In this document: positions 45,942 through 57,406 of the stretch, piece after piece | Layout of the letters: the number at the start of each line of letters is the position of its first letter | Position numbering within the stretch: the first letter of the stretch is position 1 | DNA from: Lycium barbarum | Lineage: Eukaryota > Streptophyta > Magnoliopsida > Solanales > Solanaceae | Direction: 5' to 3' | DNA length: 64,000 bases | Assembly: GCF_019175385.1 (NCBI RefSeq) | Contig: NC_083348.1 | Coordinates: 43,484,950-43,548,949, forward strand | Position numbers and translations under genes: made by a program | The notes under the pieces: generated by a model | What the model was told of the DNA's origin: nothing | The model's database searches: none | What the model saw: only the letters and a program-made list of their open reading frames with translations

Positions 45942-46623
45942 TTCCTACAATTTTTTGCTTAACAATTCATACTTACGCAGCTAGTAAAACAACAACATAA
46001 TTCTTCATTTGGTAATCAAGTTCATATTGTTCATTAAGCTCGAAGTTGTTCCGGAGGCATCTCCATCAAAAGATTATTCCAAACGCGGGCTAATCGGGCT
46101 AATTTATCAATACAATTATTTACATTGAATCCGTTCTTACTTGATTTTATTCAGCACCGTCATTTTGTTTACTTCATTATTCTCGTTAATTAGTCAAAAT
46201 AATCTAAGTGTCCTTTAAACTAGTGTTCAAATTCAACTGTACCTTTTTAAGGGTAAATAGCTTGACGCCCATCATGGGGCTAAGGACAATTGTGGTATTG
46301 CTTTGGTCTTATCTGCTCATTGCTAACCACCTTAAGTTTGTGAAATCATGTAACCAATTGTTTGAATGGATGTTTGATGCCCCAAACTAGGGTGGAATGT
46401 GATTGACACCCAACTGTTGCTAGCCGTTGAGCGAACCCTATTCTATCTAACTAAAAGTCACATCTGAGCTCAGGTTTTTAATGAAATAGCCAACAAAACT
46501 GAAAAAACTGAATAATGAACTCAAGTAACTATTTCCTAAAGCGTAACCCAATGACAGTCATGAACCTCTAAGAAACTATTGGTGTAAGCCATGTGTGAAG
46601 TTTTGATGATTGACAAAGTGGAC
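45942..46623 (+). other. Possible Tat-type Gypsy LTR/leader remnant
   Basis: Between two LTR elements. TTGACGCCCATCATGGGGCT at about 46261-46280 resembles the TGGCGCCCACCGTGGGGC junction that follows the 5' LTR in many Tat-lineage Gypsy elements. The preceding ~300 bp (CATTGAATCCGTTCTTACTTG...) would then be the LTR end. No pol sequence follows. No gene seen. Confidence 0.35.
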
Positions 46624-49173
46624 TGTAACGACCAAACGTTTGGTCGTTATAGTCTTTCTGGCATTTTCGCTCTTTTTCGAGCATTGATTAGCTAAATTTT
46701 AACTCGAGGGGACCGTTGGCACGCTTTCTGAGGTGTCTAGACAGGATTCGGGCAACTTTTGTGAAATATAGGCTTTAAGTGAAAAGTGGTTGACCCAAAG
46801 TTGACTTTTGGGTAAACGGACCTTTTTTCAGAATTTTGTCGATTTCGAGAGATCCGGATGGTCGCTTAGGACTTGTGCGTGTGATTCGGTTCCCAATGCA
46901 CTCAGATGCATTTTGGGACTTGGGTTGGGAAATTGGAATTAACGCGTCGGGGGTTGACTCGGTCAACGAGGCCTCCGTTGGAAATTTCGAGGCCACGGGT
47001 GCTTTCGTAGCGTGTTTTTATATGAGTATATATGTATGGTATGTGAGCAGATGGCCTCGGGAATTAGTCAAAAAATCGGATCAAATGGCGGAACTTGAGT
47101 ACGTTTCTGGTGTCTGGTGCTCGCTTTGGTGGTACCAGCACCGCTGGCGCGGTCAATAGCTTTTTTGTCCTTACGGCTGAAGCGGTCGTGGGACCGCTAA
47201 AGCGGCTCCGCTGGGGTGGTCCCAGTGCTGCTAAAGCGGGTGATAGACGATTTGTATAATTAATGAAATGTTAAAAGCCTTTAGACCCTCATTTGCTCCC
47301 ATTTCGAAATTGGAGCTTTTGGGAACTGTTCTCGGAGATATTTTGGGAATATTCTTGGAGGTAAATCTTACCAGTTCCTTTACTCTTCCTTTAATCCAAA
47401 TCATCATAGATTTCCCCTTTCCTTTAATAATCCCTTAGTAATGGAAGTTGGAAGAGGATTTTGATGAACTTTTCCCTAGGCTTATTAATGATGAAATTGA
47501 TGGTGTTTAAGTTAGATTGTGATGGGTCTAAGCTTATCAATCATATATCTTCAATTTCCAGTGTTGAATTTCGGAATCAAAGATTTAGGGTTTATACCCA
47601 AATTGGGGGTTTTACGTTAATTCGAAATTGCGTAAATCTATGAGTTAATTTAGCAATTAGTGGTTGGGTTATGATTACCTAGTGCTTAATTTGATATTTT
47701 TCTTCTGAATTTCCCATTTTGCCCTTGTGGGCCAGTTTCCCCAATTTCTAGGGTTAGAATTGACCTAGATTGAATAGTAGCAATATTAGTATCATTCTTT
47801 ATGATTTTTAATCTAGATTTCGATTATGCTTAGACTACTTTGGTGCTGAGGTTCAGCGAAAAGGCAAGGCAAATGAGTGAATTGTTGGTGTTGCGGTTCG
47901 GCCATCCAGGTAGGTTATGGCTTACTCTTGGTGAGACTTCGTATAGCGAAACACATATTTAGATTATATCGTCGGAGACAGCATGTAACATTTGGGTATG
48001 AATTTGGGTTGGATATTGTCTTAGGTTGGGTCTTGTTGTGTGTTGGGACTAGCCACCCCGTTGTGTTGTGATTTGATTGTTCTATTGTATTAGCTTCATG
48101 CCATGAGTTGTTGATAGATATTGGATTCTGCTTATTGTCTTGAATTCGATATTGTTGGCATACATACTGTTGGTACTTGTGATTCGGTGATATTGTTGGC
48201 ATACCCACTGTTGGTATTTGTGATTCGGATATATTACTGGCGTACCCATTATTGGTACTTGTGATATTGAGCATGATTATTGATGTTGATACATGCATTG
48301 TACGCAATCTCATTTTTATGATACACTGTTGAGATACTGATGATACTTGATGAAACACCTTGATGAGTTGGGCTCGATTTTACTTGAGTGACATGAGATG
48401 GCTGATGTCCGATGTTAGTTCCGCGATTGTTGATTGAGTGAGTGCATCGACTCTGCGGGTCCCCCCGGGTGGTGCCAGTGAGAACCCCCTATGGGCAAAG
48501 ATCTGGGTCCCGTCGGTCTGTTGGGCAAAGATCCGGGATGAGTGGCACTTAGACTTCGTGCGTCACACTGGGTTGTGCTACCGAGATGTTGATATTTCCG
48601 TCTGGAGTACATGTGTACACAACATTTGCTTGGCATTGCATTGCATTCATGAACTATTGCATTGCATTGCATTATTGATTGATTTTGAGATGTTTGGTGT
48701 TGTACTTGTGATGTTGGATTCGGACTTGATACATCCAGACTTGGCTCATTTGGGATTAGATGCTTTACTTAGGCGATGACGCGTACTTGGATTTGATTAC
48801 ATTGGCTTATGCTTGTTGGTTTATCTGCTTATTTGCTTTATTATCTGAGTTGTGTTAGCTATGCTTAGTCGGCTGATGATGCCTACCAGTATCGTTGTTT
48901 TGTACTGACCTGCACTTCGTACATTCTTTTATGAATGCAGAGTATCAGGTTGGATCCACGTGGCAGATAGTCGCTTCAGCCCTATCTTTGACTAGGGTGA
49001 GCATGGCCATTCGCTACCTTGAAGACTTCTTTATCTTTATGTCCTACTCTATTCCGAGACATATACACCCTATGTATTTATTATTGAAGACTTGTATTAT
49101 TCCCTTTTAGATGCTCTTGTATTACTCATACTAGACCCTGGTGGTGTTATTATTATTCCGCACTATTCTACTA

Positions 49174-49234
<61 letters not shown>

Positions 49235-49413
49235 ACCCTAGTGGTGTTATTATTATTCCGCACTATATATATATATATATCGTGAGAATTATGTATTCAT
49301 TCTATTCTGTTGCTTGATTTCTTTATTTATGTATTCTTTCATTGATAGGTTGAGGGTTTGCTTACCGAGATGGGAAAGTAAGTGCCCGCACGGCTTAGGC
49401 AAATAGGTCGTCA
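46624..49413 (+). repeat. Chromovirus 5' LTR (2790 bp)
   Basis: TGTAACGACC...AATAGGTCGTCA. Matches the 3' LTR at 62942 onward and the solo LTR at 24706-27589. It contains a (TA)n run at about 49179-49231 flanked by a duplicated GGTGTTATTATTATTCCGCA block, and TGCATTGCATTGCAT repeats near 48656. The LTR presumably holds the promoter, but no TATA box is assigned. Confidence 0.93.
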
Positions 49414-49418
49414 TAAGT

Positions 49419-49430
49419 TGGTATCAGAGC
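49419..49430 (+). other. Chromovirus primer-binding site
   Basis: TGGTATCAGAGC, 5 bp after the LTR end; complementary to the 3' end of initiator tRNA-Met in plants. Confidence 0.92.
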
Positions 49431-49627
49431 CTTAGGCTACCCGGTCTATAATACAAGAGCGTGTCCAGGAGAGTCTCGTGGATCGATACGATGAGCTCTG
49501 TATTTATCCAGGAGAGGCTATAGGACATTTAGGAAATATCACTTTCTTTTATTCTTCGTGCTACTTTATTCAAATTGGTATCTAGAAAGATCAAATTGAT
49601 ATCTGACCCTTATCTTTTCTCTCACAG

Positions 49628-50773
49628 ATGGTGAGGACTCGAGCTACGATGGCCCGAGGTCAGGTTCCCGAGTCTGCAGCTACGGCTGACACACGAGGGC
49701 GAGCGATAGATAGAGGGCGAGGCAGAGCGAGAGGCCACGGGGCTACCCTAACCAGGGGTAGGGCTCTTGCGGTGGGAGAACGGTGAGGGAGGTCTCCCTC
49801 TCCTGAGCCCGAGTATCAGCTGGATAGAAGCAAGGCCGCAGAGGATGGTGTGGCCCCAGCATGGACACAGCTTGAGGTTACTCATGATCAGGCCGTGCAT
49901 GACACTATGGCCAGGATTCTACTTCATCTTGATGCCCAGCAGGTGGCAGCCGGTGTTACTACTCCCGGCGGGGGTTCACAGACCCGATTAGGGGCACAGA
50001 CCCCTGAGCAGGGACCTACGCGGGTAGCACATCCCACCGCAACTATGGATCCTCGCATTGATACGATACCTGCTCCTGGTGATGATATTAGGCACATGGA
50101 GGGCGTTGTTATTACTGCTTCTGATCAGGACCTGGTTGGGAGATTCAAGAAGTTAGAGCCGTCGAGGTTTGCTAGTACTTCGTCTGAGGATACTTTTGAG
50201 TTTATTCTTAATATGCACGAGTTGCTGCCCCGGATGGGGATCGTGGAGACCCACGGGGTTGATTATGTGTCCTACCAATTTTGCGGCGACGCGAAGACGT
50301 GGTGGAGGTATTTCGTGGCTTGCAGACCCTAGGGTTCCCCTTCTTTGTCTTAGACTCAGTTTTACCGAGCCTTCCTTGAGAAGTATGTACCCCGGTCCTT
50401 GCGAGAGGCGCGTAGGGAGGAGTTTTTGTATCTGGAGCAGAGGGGCATGTCTTTGGTGTCTTACATGACCTGTTTCCTCTATTTGGCCCGCTATTATACT
50501 CCCTTGATCCCTATTGAGGCCGATAGGATCAGGCGTTTTGTTGGGGGACTAGTGGGCTCTCTACAGATTCCTTGTCATCAGATGGAGTCTATGGGGGCTT
50601 CCTTCCAGTCCATTATCGAGCATGCTTCTATGGTTGAGGGCGCTAAGGCCCGTGCTTTTCGTGGTAGTGACAAGAGAGAGCATCAGACTGGCAGTTTCGG
50701 AGGTCATAGTTCGAGGGCGTTAGTCAGGTTTCGAGGCCATCTGAGCCATATCCCGGTTGTCCCGTGCATTTAG
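49628..50773 (+). pseudogene. Chromovirus gag, three in-frame stops plus terminal stop
   Basis: ATG at 49628 opens MVRTRATMARGQVPE. A basic RG-rich N-terminus follows, then the retrotransposon-gag domain (FKKLEPSRFASTSSED... FCGDAKTWWRYF ... FLEKYVPRSLREARREEFL ... LARYYTPLIP). One continuous frame is broken at 49784 (TGA), 50330 (TAG) and 50351 (TAG), and ends at 50771. By comparison with family consensus these look like CGA-to-TGA and CAG/TGG-to-TAG changes. A degenerate zinc knuckle (CYSC...) follows at about 50906-50945 in another frame. Confidence 0.92.
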
Positions 50774-51119
50774 CGTTACCGACTTCCTCTAGTGAGGTGC
50801 CCAGGCGGAGGGCTCCTGAGAGTTTGTTTTCTAGACCAGTAGACAGGGCTGCTTCATCCGGGTCTTCAGTTTCTGTGTATCAGCATTCGTCTCCCATTAC
50901 CTGTTATTCTTGTTGAGAGGTTGTACATGTTGCTAGGAGATGTCCCTGACCCAGGTGGGATTATCAGCCGCTGGGTGGCGCTCAGTCAGGCCGCAGTGCT
51001 TCTCATGGTTCTAGAGATGGTTCCCAGCCAGCTAGAGGTGGTTCTCAGAGTGCGAGAGGATGATCTCAGACTGGGCGTGGTGGAGCCTAGTGTTACTCAT
51101 TTCCTGGTGGACCCGAGGC

Positions 51120-51958
51120 AGAGGCCTAAGATGCTGTGATTTTAGGTACCATTTCTATCCGTCATAGAGTAGCATCTGTGATATTTGATCCTGGATCCAT
51201 TCGTATGTATCTGCATTTCATGCTGTTGGTTGGGATTTGCCTTGTGATAGCATAGATATACCTGCTCATGTGTCTACTCAGGTCGGAGATTCTGTGATTG
51301 TTGATCGAGTCTACCGGTCTTGTTTGGTTACTTTTATGGGGTATGACACTTGAGTAGATTTGATGATTCTCGATATGGTGGACTTTGATGTTACATTGGG
51401 TATGTCCTGGCTTTCTCCTTATCATGAAATTTTGGACTATCACGCCATGACAGTCATTTTAGCCATGCCGTGCATTCCTAGGCTTGAGTGGAGGGGTACT
51501 CCTAGTCCCACTCCGAAAAAGATCATTTCCTTTCTTCGGGCGAAGAAGTTAGTAAGTAAAGGGTTTCTAGCTTATTTGGCTCATGTTCGTGATACGACTG
51601 TTGCATCTCCACCCCTTGAGTCTATCCCTATTGTGAGCGAGTTCGCGGAGGTATTCCCATCGGATCTACCAGGTATGCCACCTAATCGCGACATTGATTT
51701 ATGTATTGACTTGGATCCGGGCACTCGTCCCATTTCTATTTCACCATATTGGATGGCGCCTGCTGAGTTAAGGGAGCTTAAGGAGTAGTTACAGGATTTG
51801 TTGAGCAAGGGGTTCATTAGACCGAGGGTCTCCCCTTGGGGTGCTCCCGTGTTATTTTTGAAAAAGAAAGATGGGACCATGAGGATATGTATTGATTACC
51901 GCCAGTTGAACAAGGTCACAATTTGGAACAACTGCCCTATGCCTCGTATTGACGATCT
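51120..51958 (+). pseudogene. Chromovirus protease and N-terminal RT, broken
   Basis: The aspartic-protease motif FDPGS lies at about 51185-51199 in one frame. After stops the frame changes and reads from about 51360: MVDFDVTLGMSWLSPYH, then EFAEVFPSDLPGMPPNRDID (linker typical before RT), a stop at 51786-51788 where the family normally has Gln, then [20 protein letters not shown] and [17 protein letters not shown] (RT motifs 1-2). Coding stops at the nested insertion after ...PRIDDL. Confidence 0.93.
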
Positions 51959-54437
51959 TGTCACACCCCAACCTTACTAGGGTGTGATGGGAACCCGACC
52001 CTATATTCGGAGCCGAGCGAACCCACTGACTCTTATTACATACTCAATCTCTTTAGACTCTTACATCAGTAAGAAATGGAAAACATAGTAAAGCCTTCAG
52101 AATTTTTCTTTTCACTGTACTCAATTCAAGTAAAATCTATCATCACATGAAACTCGTGACATGAAACATAATAACATATCGGCTAGTGGAGTCGCTTACA
52201 ATACCGACACTCTATACCCACGACTCTGTCTGCAAAGTCTCTAACTTCGAACAAACATCATAGCATAGTACTCTGACCCGGCAACACTCCAGAGCAAATG
52301 GAGCTTGCCAACTCTGCTGGAACATCTTCTATAATAGCTTCTACTCATCTGGGTGTACCTGCGCGGCATGAAATGCAGCCCCCGAAGAAAGAGGGTCAGT
52401 ACGAGCAATGTACTGAGTATGTAATGCATGAATAGTAACATAGTAAGGGATATAAATATAAATAGTAACGGAATGGAAATATAGAACATGTCATGAGATA
52501 AAAGAGTAACATGTACATCTGAGTGCCTCTTAGGGCGGATTCCATGCATGCTTATCTTTCCTTTGAAAACATTTTTTTTTCATATCCATAGAAAATAGAA
52601 CATATCATATCATAGCGCCAAATACGTCGGCTCCCCCACATATGTCCCGCGTCCGGGATGATATTACGCCAACTGACCAGGTGGCAATGCGTCTATAGCG
52701 CAACATATGGCCCTTTTCCCCATATCCCCCATATACATATACATATATCATATAAGCAGCATGTATGAGAGCCCAAAGAAAATCATGTATCCATCGGAGT
52801 GACGTAAGGTCGGTAACCTCCGATTACATTATGGAATAATCAGCATGACTTTGTCTCACATTGAAGGAACAATTATTATAAGATGAGACTGGCAACGAAT
52901 AACAGCGTACATAAACCGACACCTGAAGACTTAGAAACAAGTTTCGGGTCAATCCGACTTAGTATAAGAAAGTTATGAGCGTTTGAAGTACCGAACCTTC
53001 TATGAACGTTTTAGATGCTATTTTTGGAAAATCAAAGCAATAATCATACCAAGTACCTTTAACCATGAACTCATAGAAACATTCTCATCTTTGACATCAT
53101 CCACGTCATTGTAAAACATATTCATCTTTATTGCCATAAGATCTTACAAAATCATAAACCTCTGTTTCGGTAGAATACAGACACTTTTGGAAAAAGACAT
53201 TTTCGAGTTATCGGGAAGAGAATCATGCCTTGAAATCATAAACATCTAATCTTTTGAAAACAAGAAAGGTACGGAAACAATTATGAGATCATAACATCGG
53301 GATCATGCCTTGAAAGAAAAGGGACGAGCCTTAACATACCTGCTCCACGTCCTATTAGCTACGCTTAATCGTCCAAGCTCGCTATCGCTAGTCTACATTC
53401 AAGAAGATTGACGCAATCATTAGATTCATCACCATATACTTGTCTTAATCCTTCAAATGAATTCATTTATAATCTGTCGAAATTTCGACAGCATCTCCCC
53501 TGTAAATACACCATCCCCGAGAATCCAACTCGGCCTAAATCATCAATCAACAATCTGAGAATTCAACTCGGCCAAACTATCAACAACAATACCATCAATC
53601 ATACCAACAACATCAACATTCAATTCAAGACGCATTCTAACATTAACAACCTTAGTCATACAATTTAACGACATTTCATTTATATTCAATTCAATTCACA
53701 TAACATTCAAAACGACTCAATCAACATACTACTTCACCCGAAACCTTCCAATTCCAACAAGAACAATAACAACCTATTTCCTTCTTTCAAATTCAATCAC
53801 AACAATCCAACTTACAATCTTCCAACACATGTCTCACTTCCAAATTCATGAATTGTATTTACAACCTACACATTAACAACATCATTCATACAATATAAGA
53901 AACCATACTAATTATCACACTAACTTCTTCAATAATGCACAAACAATTTCAAATTCATTTCAAGCCTCCAAACCTTCATTTTACATCATGGAATCCACAA
54001 CACAACAATCAAACTACTAAATAAAATTAATTCATCACTTCTACACCCACCTAGCTACTATTCGGCCAACACCCACACACATATATATCACATGAATTTC
54101 ATCCATTTCTTCATACAACAACATGCATAAACCACCCACAACATATGTAAAAGAGGGTGGAACACATACCTTTCTCACCCAACTTCTTTACTCGGCTAGG
54201 GCTTGTGACTTACACAAATAAAGGCTTTGCTTGCTCCAACAACTCCTTCATGTTAATAAGGACCTTCCATTTGGTGGAAATACTAGAAGAAAACAATTTT
54301 TATTGATCAATTTCCATGGCTCAATTTTTTGGAGCTATGGCCGAACCTCCATCTCTTCTCCTTCTCTTTCTTCTTTTGTTTTTCTCCAAGTCTTCTTATG
54401 TTGTAAGAAAATGAAACCTTTAGATACTTATCTCTTG

Positions 54438-54477
<40 letters not shown>

Positions 54478-54874
54478 TGCCTCCTACAAGTAATAAGTGG
54501 ACACATGTCCTCCTTCTCCAAGCTTCTTTAATAATAAAAATAAAGATGACTAATTGGTTTATTTTGTCATCTCTTTTCCATATATATATATATATATACA
54601 TGCTACACGGCCAAGTGGCCTTCTTCAAGTATTTTTCTCGAACATGTTTTTTGAAATTCCCGTTTTGCCCCTAGCCTTCCACAAAATTATCATAAGCCAC
54701 TTTGCGAATTTCCCTTTTTGCCCGTAGCCTCTCTCAATATTTCCAAACTACTAATGTTCATAAATAATATTCATAACCAACTTGTATATAAAAATAATTT
54801 TGGACAATGGTCTTTCCCTTAACTTACCACGACCACCTCGAAATGTCCGAATGTATAAAATACGGGATATAACA
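51959..54874 (-). repeat. Nested element 3' LTR
   Basis: Plus-strand ends TGTCACACCCC...ATACGGGATATAACA. Contains TA runs at about 54440-54473 and 54580-54597. Shares blocks with family A LTRs. Open frames in it (e.g. 53408-53668) are repeated in the partner LTR and are not genes. Confidence 0.95.
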
Positions 54875-54910
54875 TCCTACCCCCCTTTAGAACATTCGTC
54901 CTCGAATGTT
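54875..54910 (-). promoter_or_regulatory. Polypurine tract and palindrome of nested element
   Basis: On the minus strand AACATTCG-AGGA-CGAATGTT (54891-54910) precedes AAAGGGGGGTAGGA (54875-54888), which abuts the LTR start TGTTATATCCCG. Same palindrome and same position as at 40460-40479. Confidence 0.88.
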
Positions 54911-56366
54911 CAACTAATCTTATGGGGTGTTATACTATTTCGGGAGGGTCCCTCTTATAGTGTTTCTTCTCCTTATGCCCATTCCTTATCCCACGTCATG
55001 GGTTTCCTAACCCACTGCGCCATCTCATTATCCTTGTCCTTCCCAGGTCATTTCTTGACACAAGTATACTTGTATTTGATTTCTTTGTATTGGCGCTCGT
55101 TTCGTCCATCGTTATTTCTTGTTGGCTCTCCGGTGTGGATCCCCAACAAACATGATTGAGTATCGCTTCACGTCGATGATTCATACAATTACCTAGCGTA
55201 CATTCTCATGCTCCGTACAATTAATGGTTCATGAACTATTCTCTAGTGTCCGATGAACTCTTTTGTTTCATTCATAGGCACTACGTTCTTTCTTTCTTTA
55301 AAAAATTCTCAGACTACCAATTATTGATACTTTCGTTATAATAGTCGTCGTCGTTCGAAACATTCTTTACTTACTCCCGATGTACTGACATATTTTAAAC
55401 TTTGGCCCCGAACTAATAAGTTTCCTTTTCTAGTACTTGAAAATATTGTGATCCCTTTTTGGCCTAATATAATATGGTCTCCCCCCCCCCCCTTTTTAAG
55501 GGGCTCCTTATATGCCAACAGTCCTTTTATGAAGTCTTCGTTTATGCCTTATTCCTCATCTTCTTTCCAACTCTGTGCCTAACATATCGAAAACTTCTTA
55601 TCCTAAGTTTTTCTTTTACTTCCTGTCTATGTCATCATTTTGTCCACATTTCCATACCCTTCCATCCACTATTCGTCTTTCGCTTGCTTAGCTCACTTGC
55701 TCGTAATTCTTCTTTAACTACGTGTTTGTGTTGTAGCTGTGCGTCCATATTTCTCAAGCGTCCCGCTACTCTTGTTCTTAGCACAGAATCCTTACAACTT
55801 TCACTCTCCCTATCCTTGTTCATCGAACCCTTAACTATGGTACACATTTATTCTTTTATATATCTCTCGCCTTAACATCATCACAAGGCCTAAGCATTCT
55901 TTCTCTTACTTCACATCCCCCTATCCTAGTCACTATTCCTTTAGCCCCACTTATTGAAATCGGTTGTCAAACCTCACACACTCTTCTCCTGTTTCCTTTT
56001 ACCACACTTTATCCCTTTTCACATGGCTACTTTGAGTTCTTACCCAAATAGTCTCGTGCTTTGCGGTATTTTCTCTCGGGAGCTTCACTCACTGAGGTTT
56101 CTTACCTTTCACCTTCTTCCGACACTTTGATCTCTTGTTTTCCATCTACTCACTCTCTTTCTTTTCCAAATAGCGCTGTATTAAAACATTCCAATCTTAA
56201 CCTGTAATGAAAATGACATCAATTTTCCTTGTAACACTTATATCATTTATTCTTGCTGTCACTCGATCTTCGGTACCCTTACTTGATTAATGCCTTCCTT
56301 ACCATAGCGCCGGTTGCTGGAACTCCCATGTCCACCGATACAATCATATGTGGAATATCCTACACA

Positions 56367-56402
<36 letters not shown>

Positions 56403-56616
56403 TACTATCAACTAGCCCACAAATACTTCCCAACGCTATTCAAGCCTATCCAAATTTCCAGAGTTGTGACGCACTTTCTGTCTCTTCTCCAGTCTAGCCT
56501 ACCTCGTCTTACGCGACCTCTTAAGGTTTCTAGCCATTCCGTATACTCTAGTTTCCCTTAGGTTACTCTAACTTCTCATTTGTCTCTTATGCCTGGATAT
56601 GTAGAATTTCTTGCAT
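54911..56616 (-). other. Nested element internal region, non-coding
   Basis: Pyrimidine-rich on the plus strand (purine-rich on the element's sense strand), like the LARD internal region at 36600-40459. No protein domain on either strand; includes a C10 run at 55483 and a (TA)n run at about 56371-56399. Confidence 0.7.
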
Positions 56617-56719
56617 ACTTCCCAGGGGGTCACCCATCCTAAAATTGTTCCCACCTTAGCACGCTTAACCTCGAAACTTGGATGGAATCCGGTGCCTTAA
56701 TGCTAATATAATCGCGTCC
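56617..56719 (-). ncRNA. 5S-rRNA-derived segment inside the nested element
   Basis: Read on the minus strand (the element's sense strand), about 103 nt align along plant 5S rRNA: GCACCGGATTCCATC, GAGGTTAAGCGTGCT (A-box region, 56658-56672, one change from AAGTTAAGCGTGC) and GGATGGGTGACC (C-box, 56628-56639, exact), then CCCTGGGAAGT. The centre (intermediate element) is diverged and the last ~17 nt of 5S are missing. It is probably not a functional rRNA gene, but the internal RNA polymerase III promoter boxes are largely kept. 5S-derived pieces are known in other non-autonomous plant retroelements (Cassandra). Confidence 0.82.
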
Positions 56720-57299
56720 GCTTCCTCACATGACCTTTATTACATGATCTCGAGCAAATTGAAGTCTTACAGGTTCCGAGACATTTTCGTAACACGTCCT
56801 TTCTTTTACAATTACTATTTTACCCTTTTCAATTCCCAATGTTCACCTCCCACCTGTGTGTATGACTACTTCCTGTCCTGGGCTTCCGGAGTCCCGATGG
56901 TAGTGAGCGCACCTTCAGCGCCATGCCAAATCCATAACCTTTCTGAAACAATGCATTTCACTTATTGCCTATTTACAGTATTTCCTTCGCACGCTTCTTC
57001 CTGTTAGGCGTATCCATTCTGGCAGAATCTCCTTTACCATTCCTATTATTCAACATCTGCATGCAGCAAGTACCAATAATGCCTCACAGGGGATACAGTC
57101 ATACGACATATTCCAGCCACCCAGAGCTTCCAATTTCAGGTAACAGAACAAAATATCAAGGCTTACTTCTATAACTTTCCATATCATCACTTACCTCCTT
57201 CTGTCGTATGTAAGGCTTATATAAAGAATTTCATTCTCCTATGACTTGGCTCTATCGCACGATCTAAGACAGAAAGAAGGCCAACAATCCCTAGATGCC

Positions 57300-57403
57300 C
57301 TGCAGCCTCCTGTTTATAAATGTGGCCGGCTTCACACCCATAAACAGGACTCTACTGGACACGACTTTGCAGACAACCCCTAGGACGACCTGCTCTGATA
57401 CCA
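57300..57403 (-). other. Nested element PBS and conserved leader
   Basis: GCTCTGATACCA (57392-57403) is the minus-strand primer-binding site, 3 bp from the LTR. The ~90 nt beyond match the leader at 35767-35870 closely. Differences are mostly single substitutions. Confidence 0.82.
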
Positions 57404-57406
57404 CTT

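Noticed and set aside
52241..52549. 102-codon minus frame, repeated at 57689-57967
   Set aside because: The duplication simply reflects the two LTRs of the nested element; lengths differ between copies and there is no motif.
54911..56250. Frames of 60-133 codons in the nested element (e.g. 55474-55875)
   Set aside because: On the antisense strand of a pyrimidine-rich internal region; no domain and not kept as a pattern in the similar element at 36600-40459.
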